Part shown: positions 51,216-59,828 of the stretch, piece after piece
How positions within the stretch are numbered: the stretch's first letter is position 1
How the letters are laid out: each line of letters opens with the position of its first letter
Origin: Limnobaculum zhutongyuii
GTDB lineage: Bacteria; Pseudomonadota; Gammaproteobacteria; Enterobacterales; Enterobacteriaceae
NCBI RefSeq assembly: GCF_004295645.1
Contig: NZ_CP034752.1
Span: forward strand, 3,348,001 to 3,412,000
DNA: 64,000 nt
Reading direction: 5' to 3'
Made by a program: the position numbers and the translations under genes
The notes under the pieces: generated by a model
What the model saw: only the letters and a program-made list of their open reading frames with translations
What the model was told of the DNA's origin: nothing
The model's database searches: none

Positions 51216-51380
51216 TCAATGCGTTGCTTAGAATTAATACATATTTTGTAATTAAAAAAAGCCTTAATAATAAATATAGATTAGAAAAGAAATAATAAAA
51301 GCTCACAGTTCAATGTATTGCGAAATTTTTATAAAAAATAAAAATCAATGAAATTATAAAAAACAAAGCAATACATTGAA
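51216..51380. promoter_or_regulatory. perfect 13-base inverted repeat between the giant autotransporter and the regulator array
   Basis: TTCAATGTATTGC (51309-51321) and its exact complement GCAATACATTGAA (51368-51380) stand 46 bases apart in an AT-rich gap. A third related word, TCAATGCGTTGC, is at 51216-51227. The core CAATGTATTG is itself a dyad (CAAT..ATTG), as expected for a dimeric regulator. The rest of the 470-base gap (51058-51527) is AT-rich with no gene. Binding by an IprA-like protein is only a guess. Confidence 0.5.
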
Positions 51381-51492
51381 TGAAAAATAGATTTATGCGA
51401 ACAGGGTCGGCCAAAAAAATTTCTAAATAATGTAACTGATTGAAAATAATATGCGTATGGGGAAATCGTTGTTTCCACCGCAATTTTTTATT

Positions 51493-51501
51493 CTATAGTT
51501 A
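51493..51501 (+). promoter_or_regulatory. shared upstream motif CTATAGTTA of the IprA-like genes
   Basis: CTATAGTTA or a close variant precedes the start codon of the regulator genes by about 25-35 bases: 51493-51501, 53016-53024, 53745-53752 (TATAGTTA) and 54469-54477; copy 2 has CTATTTTTA at 52339. TATAGT suits a -10 hexamer. No common -35 element is seen at the right distance, so activation by a regulator is likely. Confidence 0.55.
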
Positions 51502-51527
51502 ATTAAATCCCCATTCTGGTATCGAAA

Positions 51528-52145
51528 ATGTACAATCCATCAGCTGAATTCAAAATGCATATTCAAATTTTGTTAGAAGCTTTAACAAAAAGCGATAAAA
51601 TTGAAGAGATTACCATCAAGAAAGGTGAGAAATACCCTATCGCCGATCGTGTTTTCTGTATTCAGCAGGGCATATTCTCTATCTATATGAATCGTGAAGA
51701 CCGTTTATTGAGCTATGCCGAAGGACCAACTATTTTTGGTCTGGCTTATCTTTATACCCCAACGATTGACCACTATATGAAAGCTAATCAAATTAGCACT
51801 ATATTGACGTTACCAACGGAGGAAGCTCATCACATTATAAAATCAGAAAACCTATATGAATCATTTATTTGTGTACAGTCCCATAATGTAGCTTTAATTT
51901 TTGAAATGTATGAGAGAACCATCACTTCCAGTAACTATGCCTTTATTCGCGCCTTGCTTATCGATTTAGATCAGAGCAGTGATGCAGTAAAAGAATCCAT
52001 AACGGTAGCCTCTTATATTATTAAACGCTCAGGTCTATCTCGTAGCTACGTGATGCTGGTGCTGTCAGAATTAAGAAAAGGCAGCTATATACATATGGAA
52101 AATGGCAAACTGACTGGAATCACTTCATTGCCGGAAAGATTCTAA
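51528..52145 (+). CDS. IprA/YaiV-family winged helix-turn-helix regulator, copy 1
   Basis: A 205-residue protein: an N-terminal CRP-like sensory fold (IQQGIFSIYMN, then GPTIFGLAYLY) and a C-terminal winged helix (SYIIKRSGLSRSYVMLVLSELRKGSYI). The C-terminus matches E. coli IprA (YaiV), which represses hydrogen-peroxide resistance, more closely than CRP or FNR. No FNR-type cysteines are apparent in the first residues. It is the first of five tandem copies and is divergent from the giant autotransporter. Confidence 0.85.
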   Translation: MYNPSAEFKMHIQILLEALTKSDKIEEITIKKGEKYPIADRVFCIQQGIFSIYMNREDRLLSYAEGPTIFGLAYLYTPTIDHYMKANQISTILTLPTEEAHHIIKSENLYESFICVQSHNVALIFEMYERTITSSNYAFIRALLIDLDQSSDAVKESITVASYIIKRSGLSRSYVMLVLSELRKGSYIHMENGKLTGITSLPERF

Positions 52146-52374
52146 ACGCCTGCCTTGCCAACGGGTGCTTTGCCCCAAATATTAACGACCACCTCGTTTG
52201 TACACTCCATGTAAACCATCAGGGCTAAGTGAAGACCAGAGTTAAAAAGTGTTGTTCATGTCAGAATCAATCCGCTAACACCCAAAACACATTTTCCATA
52301 AGATCAACTCCGGCTACACCTTATGCTTTATTTTTATTCTATTTTTAATAAAAATTCTGGTTCGGCGACAAATA

Positions 52375-52941
52375 ATGTTAAATACGATACCCACGCTAAA
52401 AATGCATATTCAGATATTACGGGACGCTTTTGCCGAAAGTGACAAGTTCCAAAAGGTTATTCTTCGAAAGGACAAAAAACACCTTATCACCGATGACATT
52501 TGCTGTTTTCAGGAAGGAGTATTCGCTATATATGAACAGAGGCGATCGTTTACTCACTTATTTTGAAAGTAATATTATTTTTGGCTTAGTCTATTTGTAT
52601 GCTCCACCCCCGATTTTTATATTAAACCCAGTCAAACCAGTGCAATATATACTTTGCCAGCAACAGAGGCATCAAGAATTATCAAAGAAAAGAACTTAAA
52701 TGAATCAGTTAATTACGTATTAGCTTATAATATGGCCCTTATTCGTACTCTGTTGATGGATTTAAATCAGACTGGCGATATGATAAAGACTTCTGTCACA
52801 GTAGCGTCCTATATTATTAAACGTTCAGACTCATCACGCAGCTACGTCATGCTGGTATTGTCAGAATTAAGAAAAGGCAGCTATATCTACAGGGAGGATG
52901 GTAAATTGACCAGGATAATTTCATTGCCGGAGAAATTCTAA
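52375..52941 (+). pseudogene. IprA-like regulator, copy 2 (degraded)
   Basis: The three segments of the family are split over two frames. A two-base loss in the TATA stretch near 52527-52535 (CTATATATG) and a one-base loss in the C run at 52606-52610 are needed to align it with its neighbours; together they restore the frame, so the end reads in the first frame. It also lacks about 16 residues before IRTLLMD, and SGLSRS has become SDSSRS. With several independent lesions this copy is a genuine pseudogene. Confidence 0.8.
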
Positions 52942-53051
52942 ACGCTTAGTTTACTGGCTGGCGCACTGCCAATAGCATTGGCTACCCATTAGCAGCCCTT
53001 GATTATCTTTTTACTCTATAGTTAGTAAAACCCCCTTCAGGGATAAAAATA

Positions 53052-53669
53052 ATGACAGACAAGTTTCCCGACTATGAAATACATCGTCAGCGATTGATGG
53101 ATGCATTTACCCAAAGCGATAAGATTAAAAAAATTACTGTGCCAAAAGGTAGTACATACAATCTGTCTGATGAAATTTGTTGTATTAAACAGGGCATTTT
53201 TTCTCTCTATATCAATCAGGGGGACCGCCTGCTCGGTTGTTACGAAGGGCAAGTCATTATAGGTCTGACTAATTTTTACGCCGAACTCATCTCTTTTAAT
53301 ATTAAACCTGGACAAACCTGTACTCTGTTTACTTTATCAGTCGAAGAAGCCCGGAAAATTATCAAAGCAGAAAATTTATCTCAGTCAGTGGGCTACATAT
53401 TGGTAAATAATACCAACGCCTTTTTTCAGATATATGAAAAAGTTATTAGCCCGAATAACTATACATTTATTCGCCTTATGCTGATGGATTTAAATCAGTC
53501 TACTGATGCAATAAAGGCATCTGTAACCGTGGCGTCCTATATTATTAAACGTTCAGGATTGTCACGCAGCTATGTGATGCTGGTACTGTCAGAATTAAGA
53601 AAAGGTGGCTATATTCAGATGGATGATGGCAAACTGACTTCAATAACGTCATTGCCGGATAGGTTCTAA
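53052..53669 (+). CDS. IprA/YaiV-family regulator, copy 3
   Basis: Intact, 205 residues, same architecture as copy 1: CRP-like fold (IKQGIFSLYIN), then winged helix RSGLSRSYVMLVLSELRKGGYI. The last 60 residues are almost identical to the other copies, while the sensory part differs more, so the copies probably answer different inputs through a shared DNA site. A CTATAGTTA word stands upstream at 53016. Confidence 0.85.
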   Translation: MTDKFPDYEIHRQRLMDAFTQSDKIKKITVPKGSTYNLSDEICCIKQGIFSLYINQGDRLLGCYEGQVIIGLTNFYAELISFNIKPGQTCTLFTLSVEEARKIIKAENLSQSVGYILVNNTNAFFQIYEKVISPNNYTFIRLMLMDLNQSTDAIKASVTVASYIIKRSGLSRSYVMLVLSELRKGGYIQMDDGKLTSITSLPDRF

Positions 53670-53780
53670 ATGCTTAGTTTGCTGGTGGGTATTCAAATAA
53701 AAAATTAAACATACCTTAGCTATCTTCCTTTATTATCTTTATCTTATAGTTAATATAACCATCCGCTCAGGTGCAAAATA

Positions 53781-54394
53781 ATGACCGATATCTCCTCCGA
53801 CTGCGATACACATCGCCAATGGCTGATGGAAGCCTTTCTCCGCAGTGGTAAAAGCCAAAAACTTACCATTAAGAAGGGTAAGGCATATCCCATGACTGAT
53901 GATATCTACTGCATACAGAAGGGCTTTTTTGGTATCTACATGAACGAAGAGCGCCTGTTGACCTTTTATGAAGGACCAGCGGTTCTCGGTCTGACTAACT
54001 TTTATGCCCCCCTCCCTATTTTTACATTAAGCCTGGTGAAACCATCAGCGTCGATGCTTTGACGGTAGACGATGCTAAAAGTGTTATTGCTGAGGAAAAT
54101 TTGTACGAATCGGTAAACTATATATTGGCTAATAATGCGGCCGAATATTATCGTGTGTTTGCAAAAACCATTAACCCTAATAATTATGCGTTTATTCGCC
54201 TGTTACTAATAGAATTAGACCAGTCCAGCGACGAGATAAAAACCTCGGTAACCGTAGCTTCTTATATTATTAAACGATCCTGGTTGTCACGCAGCTACGT
54301 GATGCTGGTGCTGTCAGAATTAAGAAAAGGTGACTATATCCACATGGAAAATGGTAAATTGATTTCGATAACATCATTGCCGGAACGATTCTAA
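53781..54394 (+). pseudogene. IprA-like regulator, copy 4 (one-base frameshift)
   Basis: The N-terminal frame ends at 54062 and the C-terminal half is read from 54059 in another frame. Adding one T to the five-T run at 54019-54023 gives 204 residues that align throughout with copies 1, 3 and 5. The helix-turn-helix has W in place of G (RSWLSRS). Whether the lesion is biological or a sequence error cannot be told. Confidence 0.8.
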
Positions 54395-54505
54395 ACTCAC
54401 TTTCAATTAACCAATGTTTTACAACAGATATGCAATATAAGTTAGTGATCCTCAGTTCTATTTTTGACCTATAGTTAATAAAGGTCCTTGTTTAGGTACA
54501 AAATA

Positions 54506-55123
54506 ATGCCAGATATATTCCCCGATTATATAAAGCATCTTCAGCTGGTGATGGACGCTTTTATTAAGAGCGATAAAATCAAAAAGATGACCATTCCAAA
54601 AGGAAATAAGTATCTGACAACTAATGATGTTCACTGTGTTCAGGAAGGTTTTTTTTCTATTTATATGAAACAGGGGGAGCGTCTGCTGGCTTATTACGAA
54701 GGGCAAGCCATCTTCGGCCTGACTAATCATTATACTAATCCTATCTATTTTTATATTAAGCCCAGCAAAACCAGCACCATATATACCCTGACCACAGAAG
54801 AAGCCCAAAGAATAATTACCGAGCAGAATTTATACCAGTCAGTAAACTATATACTCGCTAATAACATGACCAAATTTTTTCATATGTATGAAGAAACCAT
54901 TGCCCCTAATAATTATGCGTTTATTCGTCTGCTGCTGCTGGATTTAAATCAAACTAGTGATGACGTAAAATCCACCGTCACGGTAGCCTCTTACATTATT
55001 AAGCGGTCCGGATTATCACGTAGCTATGTGATGCTGGTGTTGTCTGAATTAAGAAAAGGCGGCTATATCCAGATGGAAAACGGCAAATTAATCGGAATAA
55101 CGTCATTACCCCAGAAGTTCTAA
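54506..55123 (+). CDS. IprA/YaiV-family regulator, copy 5
   Basis: Intact, 205 residues when started at 54506, the ATG that follows the same GGTACAAAATA leader as in copy 4 and that gives the length of copies 1 and 3; an earlier in-frame ATG adds six residues. It has the CRP-like fold (VQEGFFSIYMK) and the winged helix RSGLSRSYVMLVLSELRKGGYI. It is the last of the five copies and runs towards the NlpC/P60 gene, which is on the other strand. Confidence 0.85.
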   Translation: MPDIFPDYIKHLQLVMDAFIKSDKIKKMTIPKGNKYLTTNDVHCVQEGFFSIYMKQGERLLAYYEGQAIFGLTNHYTNPIYFYIKPSKTSTIYTLTTEEAQRIITEQNLYQSVNYILANNMTKFFHMYEETIAPNNYAFIRLLLLDLNQTSDDVKSTVTVASYIIKRSGLSRSYVMLVLSELRKGGYIQMENGKLIGITSLPQKF

Positions 55124-55165
55124 ACTTCAGCTCAATCAGTGACATTTTTACAAAAAATTAGCCAA

Positions 55166-55191
55166 CCTCGTGGTGCCAGGCACCCGCGAGG
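55166..55191 (-). terminator. terminator after the NlpC/P60 gene
   Basis: CCTCG (55166-55170) pairs with CGAGG (55187-55191), and an inner GGTGC/GCACC stem extends the hairpin. On the minus strand a TTTTTT run follows about eight bases later. It may also stop transcripts from regulator copy 5. Confidence 0.65.
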
Positions 55192-55198
55192 CTTAGGA

Positions 55199-55951
55199 TT
55201 AGCGTACTGCTGTAGGTAACAACACCCGACGGGCTCCTATATAGTGATCCTGCCAGTAATCGTCATCTAATCGACTAATCTGAATATCTTTGCCGGTACG
55301 TGGTGCCTGTATAAATTCACCATCCCCCAGATAAACACCGACATGGTCCGCATAACCACTTCTGCGGCTATGGGTTCGGAAGAAGACTAAATCACCGCTG
55401 TGTAACTGTTGTTTTTCAACTTTAATTGCCTGCTCGTCAGACATATGAAACATATTATTGGCAGTTCTTGGCAACGCTGATTTCAGATGCTCCCGATACG
55501 CATAGTTAACCAAACCACTGCAATCAAATCCAGTTCGGGGCGACATGCCACCATAACGATAAGGCTTACCCAGCTGTTTCATTAAGTTAGCAATCACTTC
55601 GCGTTTGGCGGTCACCATGGTGTTTTTCTGCACCGTCGAGATTTGCGGGTGCATACCTTCAGTAATGCGTAACTCATCAACATTGCGCTGACGGAATGGA
55701 TTGCTACCCGCCAGAATTTCTTGTTGTTCATCAGACTGTTGATAAGCCTTATTGGCACCATTTAATGTCACGCGTTTTCGTTTGGTGCTTTTTTTAATCA
55801 TCACCTGGGCTGCCAGCGGTGCTTTTTTACTCACTTTATGATGATTAGCCGCATGGGCATTAAACGAGAGAAACAGCATAAAAATGCAGATAACCCCTCC
55901 AACGGAGGAACGGAACAGGCTGTAGAGTGCGGTAGGTATAATTTGCGTCAT
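55199..55951 (-). CDS. NlpC/P60 peptidoglycan hydrolase, MepH-like
   Basis: A 250-residue exported protein with a signal region ending near residue 35 (NAHA), a basic linker, and a C-terminal NlpC/P60 domain. The catalytic pair is C144 (GFDCSGL) and H203 (ADHVGVYLG); the third position is Q215 in FIQAPRTG. These enzymes cut D,D crosslinks or D-glutamyl-meso-DAP bonds in peptidoglycan. Why it lies between the regulator array and the fimbrial operon is not clear; remodelling for appendage assembly is possible. Confidence 0.88.
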   Translation of the reverse strand: MTQIIPTALYSLFRSSVGGVICIFMLFLSFNAHAANHHKVSKKAPLAAQVMIKKSTKRKRVTLNGANKAYQQSDEQQEILAGSNPFRQRNVDELRITEGMHPQISTVQKNTMVTAKREVIANLMKQLGKPYRYGGMSPRTGFDCSGLVNYAYREHLKSALPRTANNMFHMSDEQAIKVEKQQLHSGDLVFFRTHSRRSGYADHVGVYLGDGEFIQAPRTGKDIQISRLDDDYWQDHYIGARRVLLPTAVR

Positions 55952-56270
55952 AATTGTATGATTTGAATTTATATTTCTGTCTCAAACTGAAAAGTGGAAA
56001 AAGTTAAACCAGTCTATTCAGTTAAGCAGATTTTAAAACGCCTTTTTTGTAACTCAGACACATATAAAAATGACAAGATATTTCAAGCAGAAACAAGTCT
56101 GGCAAAAATGTGACATCCCTTGGGTCACTTGTTAAGTAAATGACCTTAAGCACTACAACTGACATTTAAGTCTTATTATTTTTCTCTGTTTATTCACTTT
56201 TTATGCAAACACCCCATCAGTGCCTCGCTGATGGTGTTTTTAGCTTCAGACTGCGAGAAAGTCCCGCGCT
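55952..56270. other. gap with hairpin at 56208-56237
   Basis: No gene. AACACC..CATCAG (from 56208) pairs with CTGATGGTGTT (to about 56238), with a two-base bulge and a T-run on the plus-strand side. It probably ends the fimbrial operon on the minus strand, although the T-run faces the other way. GTGAC (56110-56114) and GTCAC (56124-56128) form a weak dyad nearby of unknown meaning. The promoter of the NlpC/P60 gene is also in this gap. Confidence 0.45.
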
Positions 56271-56912
56271 TTAATGTATTACCTCCATTCTGGCAAATAA
56301 TTCAACTTCATTTCTGGCCCCCAGTTTACGCATCAGATGATATTTATGGGTACTGACCGTTTTGGCACTGCGACATAACTGTTCGGCGATCTGCACAATG
56401 CTATACCCTTGATACATTAGCTTTAGTACCCGCTGTTCAGCATCGGTAAGCGAGTCTACATCCGGGTCAATGCTCGCTACTGTCGATGGCATATACAGTG
56501 TTGAGCTAATTATCAGCTCTCCGGATAGCGCACGACTTATTTGCTGGCGCATCTCTGCTTCCGGCGTTTGCAACGCTAACAGGGATATCAAAGGCTGTTG
56601 GCATAACTTAATCATCTGCTCATCAGATAATAAATCGGTAATAACTAACATTGGCTTATCGCTGCGTATCGACTGCAACCACAATAGCCAGTTCACACCA
56701 TCAACAGCCTCCTTTTCATTATCCCGAATATCGCTCACCACCAGATCCGCCTCAACTAATCCGGGGATACGGGCCATAACGCTGAAAGATTCTACCGCCT
56801 GAAAGATTACCTCAGGCAGGTGAGTACTGAGAAAATGCAGTAGTCCATTGCGAACTAATGGGCAGGCGTGCATCACAATGCCCTTTTTTACAACTGGTGC
56901 AATGCTTTCCAT
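56271..56912 (-). CDS. LuxR-type fimbrial regulator 2
   Basis: A 213-residue protein with a degenerate receiver-like domain and a C-terminal LuxR helix-turn-helix (LTDAEQRVLKLMYQGYSIVQIAEQL ... KTVSTHKYHLMRKL). An aspartate remains at VVSDIRDN near the phosphoacceptor position, but the acidic pocket at the N-terminus is not obvious. It overlaps the previous gene as TAATG. With its neighbour it closes the fimbrial operon, as do the FimZ/MrkI-type regulators of other fimbrial clusters. Confidence 0.82.
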   Translation of the reverse strand: MESIAPVVKKGIVMHACPLVRNGLLHFLSTHLPEVIFQAVESFSVMARIPGLVEADLVVSDIRDNEKEAVDGVNWLLWLQSIRSDKPMLVITDLLSDEQMIKLCQQPLISLLALQTPEAEMRQQISRALSGELIISSTLYMPSTVASIDPDVDSLTDAEQRVLKLMYQGYSIVQIAEQLCRSAKTVSTHKYHLMRKLGARNEVELFARMEVIH

Positions 56913-57541
56913 TATATCAGTATCTCTCTGGCCATCATTCGTCCCCCCAGCACCTGTAATTCACCGGGATTAACCATATGCAATTTATTCATCACCGATT
57001 TCTTTTGGGTGCTGATAGTACGTACATCTCTGCCGGATAATTGAGCAACATCTCCCACACTGAGTCCGGCCAGCAATGCCTGTGCAATATAACGTTCCTG
57101 AGGGCTTAATAATGAAACCTTCTGTTTCTCTTTACGCAGCATAATGCTGTGGAGAAACTCTTCTGGATCGGCCGGCATACTGAATACAGCATTAACACCG
57201 AATCCCAATAGCAAGTCCTTCAGATAAGATACGGTGTTACATAAATAGGCCGTGATATGAATTTTTTTGTCATATCCCGCGATAGCGGTCATCTGTTGCA
57301 ATAAAGCCAGAGTATCCGTACCGCGACCAATATTTGTCAGCAGTAGGGTATCGGCCTGATATTGACTCACGGCATCAGCAAGTGTGGCTGTATCACTAAT
57401 ACGAACCAAAGTTATATGTTTTTTTACTGACATCTGAGCCAGATGTTGGATACCAAACCAGGCGATATCGCAAGGTTCCAGCACCAGAATGGTTTGAGGG
57501 GAAGTCTCTAAGCTTTTCATATTTTTTTTATTCAACGACAT
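56912..57541 (-). CDS. LuxR-type fimbrial regulator 1
   Basis: A protein of about 209 residues, started here at 57541 (MSLNKKNM), eight bases after AGGA; an ORF could begin 19 codons earlier. A receiver-like N-terminal domain lacks the phosphoacceptor: the usual LLLxD segment reads TLLLTN. The C-terminus carries a LuxR helix-turn-helix (LSPQERYIAQALLAGLSVGDVAQL ... RTISTQKKSVMNKL). It stands 74 bases after the last fimbrial subunit gene and is coupled to the next regulator by TAATG. Confidence 0.8.
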   Translation of the reverse strand: MSLNKKNMKSLETSPQTILVLEPCDIAWFGIQHLAQMSVKKHITLVRISDTATLADAVSQYQADTLLLTNIGRGTDTLALLQQMTAIAGYDKKIHITAYLCNTVSYLKDLLLGFGVNAVFSMPADPEEFLHSIMLRKEKQKVSLLSPQERYIAQALLAGLSVGDVAQLSGRDVRTISTQKKSVMNKLHMVNPGELQVLGGRMMAREILI

Positions 57542-57615
57542 GATTGTATTCCTGTTAAATGTTGATCTACCCGCTGGCGGAGAATCACTTATTTCCACCG
57601 GCGGGTAATAAACAC

Positions 57616-58134
57616 TTACTGATAAGTGAAGTTAACCAACACGCTGCTGGAAACTTGTCCGGGTTCTGCCGCACCCAAAGGCGTGTATAACCGGGCGGCT
57701 AATGGAAAGGTCACCGTACCCGCGTCAACATTGACCGTCATGGTGCTGTTATTAGATAAAACCACACTCCGATCGGCATCTTTCGCCATGTGACTGGCGG
57801 CGCTGCCCGCAGGTTCGGTATTGGCAAACAGCGTGTTATCAGTACTATCCGGCGTACCATTAAAGGTGACCGTACTTTTAGTTGTGCCTGCCGGGCAGTT
57901 GGTCAGATCCAGGCTAAAACTTATCCAAGTGCCGGTATCATTGGCATTCTGAAACAAAGATCTTCCCATGTTGCCAAGGCTCACTTCCTGACCCGCAATA
58001 AGAATCGGACTAACGGTACACGCAGCCGCTATGACCTTACCGCTAATATTAACATCGGCGGCATGTACCTCCTGCCCCGACGAAAAAGCAAGGACAGAAA
58101 GCAGCATATTGAGAAGAAAAATGCGTTTTAACAT
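57616..58134 (-). CDS. minor fimbrial subunit
   Basis: A 172-residue pilin-like protein with a signal peptide (cleavage after VHA, residue 25), the N-terminal beta-strand region, a conserved disulphide pair (AACTV and LTNCPAGTT) and the C-terminal donor-strand motif ending in VNFTYQ. It resembles the next subunit and is probably a tip or adaptor pilin. GGGAGAG lies just before the ATG. Confidence 0.88.
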   Translation of the reverse strand: MLKRIFLLNMLLSVLAFSSGQEVHAADVNISGKVIAAACTVSPILIAGQEVSLGNMGRSLFQNANDTGTWISFSLDLTNCPAGTTKSTVTFNGTPDSTDNTLFANTEPAGSAASHMAKDADRSVVLSNNSTMTVNVDAGTVTFPLAARLYTPLGAAEPGQVSSSVLVNFTYQ

Positions 58135-58163
58135 AATGGCTCTCCCGCCAGTTAACTGAGGTA

Positions 58164-58700
58164 TCAGTTATAGGTGAAATCCATCATTGCGACAGTTTTG
58201 ATATTACCTACGGTGGCGTTACCCGGGGTGCTGTATGGACGCGCCTGCAGATCAAAAGTGGCTTTTTTACTGGCATCAACATTAACCGTCATGGTGCTGT
58301 TATTACCTTTATCATCAACGGTGCATGAACGGTTTTGTACCTGAACCGATACGTTGGTGGCATAACCTGTACCGGTGGTATTGGCATACTTGTTAGCATC
58401 GTTACCATCCGCCGTACCGCTAAATTTAGCAGTCACTGAAGTGGTACCGGCAGGACAATTACTCAGAGTCACTTCAAACTCTTTCCAACCACCATATGTG
58501 TTGGCTCCACTAAGGGTTGCCGCAGTCACATCAGGCATAATCACATCGTAAGAACCACTGTTATCAATAGTACAAGCGGCCGCAATAACTTTACCTGTAA
58601 TATTAACGGTTACAGGAGCCGCATTTATGCCCAAAGAAAACAACAGAAACGTTGTTACAATAGTAGTTGTATTTAAAATTCTATTTTTATAGATATACAT
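58164..58700 (-). CDS. minor fimbrial subunit
   Basis: A 178-residue pilin of the same family: signal peptide ending near INA (residue 27), cysteine pair AACTI/LSNCPAGTT, and C-terminal MMDFTYN for uptake by the chaperone. AAGGAA is well placed before the ATG. It lies 29 bases upstream of the last subunit gene and 41 bases downstream of the adhesin-like gene. The two small pilins share CPAGTT and the VTA/VTF strand pattern, so they arose by duplication. Confidence 0.88.
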   Translation of the reverse strand: MYIYKNRILNTTTIVTTFLLFSLGINAAPVTVNITGKVIAAACTIDNSGSYDVIMPDVTAATLSGANTYGGWKEFEVTLSNCPAGTTSVTAKFSGTADGNDANKYANTTGTGYATNVSVQVQNRSCTVDDKGNNSTMTVNVDASKKATFDLQARPYSTPGNATVGNIKTVAMMDFTYN

Positions 58701-58741
58701 TAGTTATTTCCTTATATATTAATTTAGAGACGCTCAGGTTC

Positions 58742-59788
58742 TTAGTTGTAATACACAGTTATGGTTAATGCGGTGTTTACATTTCCAAGTGCTGGTGTAT
58801 TATTCATCCAAAACATTTGTGCAGAGAAAGGAACAGATACATTATTTGTGTTTGTTAAGTCGGCGAAGTTTTCAACATCGGAATATTGGATATAATTTCC
58901 TGTCATCAGATTCTTTATTTTTATCCCAACCCCCTCCAGAACACTTAATGTATTATTATCAAGTTTATTTGATGGTGAACTATATGTTGCGGTTAACTTA
59001 AACGGATCGTTACAACTCTTGAGTACATTAACTGTGAACTCCTTTTCTGCAGCCATAGTTCCCGTTGAATTAGGCACTGCAACAACTGAGCCAAAATCTA
59101 CCTGATTAGGTGTAACCGATAGATTTGCCTCGCATGAAGCAAAGCGAATACCTTGCATATTGGTTGTCGCATAACGAAAGTTGGAGTTTGGTGTCATATT
59201 TAAGCCACCAGCGCCATCCAATTGGAAAACATCTAATGTATTAGGCCCCGAATAGTTGCTACCACTCGGTACTCCTTTTTTATTGATATAAACATAATAA
59301 CTAACTGTAAATCTCACTGAATAATTTGCTTTACAAACTGATTCGCTATTCGAACAAGCTGGAACAATAACTCCAGGTACTGTGATTCTGGAAGCTGACA
59401 TAATGTCAGGAACATTAACGCCACCAAAATTCATCCCTACTTGAATACCCTGACCTAAAGAAGTACCTGCTGGATTAAAATAGACATAAACAGGTTCAGC
59501 CTTACTACCTTCCCCCCCACCGGTTCCATAGTCCTTCCAGCATTGAATAGCCATTGTTCTATTTTCTGAACGCCATATTAACGTCCCATCTGCAGCGGTA
59601 ACAGGAACGACCACACTACCTATATTTTCAGTAAACTTAAATGATTGATCACCTGCATTCACACACTTCAATGCATATGCGTTCTCCATCATCACCATGG
59701 ATAAACAAAATAATAATAAAGTGCGTATACACAACATCATCGGCCAATTGTGGCCTTTCTTAATCACAAATTGCGTACTCATTTTCAT
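58742..59788 (-). CDS. putative two-domain fimbrial tip adhesin
   Basis: A 348-residue secreted protein with a signal region ending near AYA (about 39). The N-terminal part (about 40-220) is a candidate lectin/receptor domain with several cysteines (C42, C80, SNSESVC). The C-terminal part (about 228-348) is a pilin domain with paired cysteines (ASCEANLSVTP, VLKSCNDPFKL) ending in TITVYYN. Its place right after the usher is that of MrkD in type 3 fimbriae. A start two codons later (MSTQ) has better spacing from AAGG. Confidence 0.82.
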   Translation of the reverse strand: MKMSTQFVIKKGHNWPMMLCIRTLLLFCLSMVMMENAYALKCVNAGDQSFKFTENIGSVVVPVTAADGTLIWRSENRTMAIQCWKDYGTGGGEGSKAEPVYVYFNPAGTSLGQGIQVGMNFGGVNVPDIMSASRITVPGVIVPACSNSESVCKANYSVRFTVSYYVYINKKGVPSGSNYSGPNTLDVFQLDGAGGLNMTPNSNFRYATTNMQGIRFASCEANLSVTPNQVDFGSVVAVPNSTGTMAAEKEFTVNVLKSCNDPFKLTATYSSPSNKLDNNTLSVLEGVGIKIKNLMTGNYIQYSDVENFADLTNTNNVSVPFSAQMFWMNNTPALGNVNTALTITVYYN

Positions 59789-59828
59789 ACCTTAAAATAA
59801 TTCTATAATGTACAAACAACATGAATGT

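Noticed and set aside
52430..52699. An 89-codon frame within regulator copy 2
   Set aside because: It is only the middle segment of the broken regulator read in its shifted frame.
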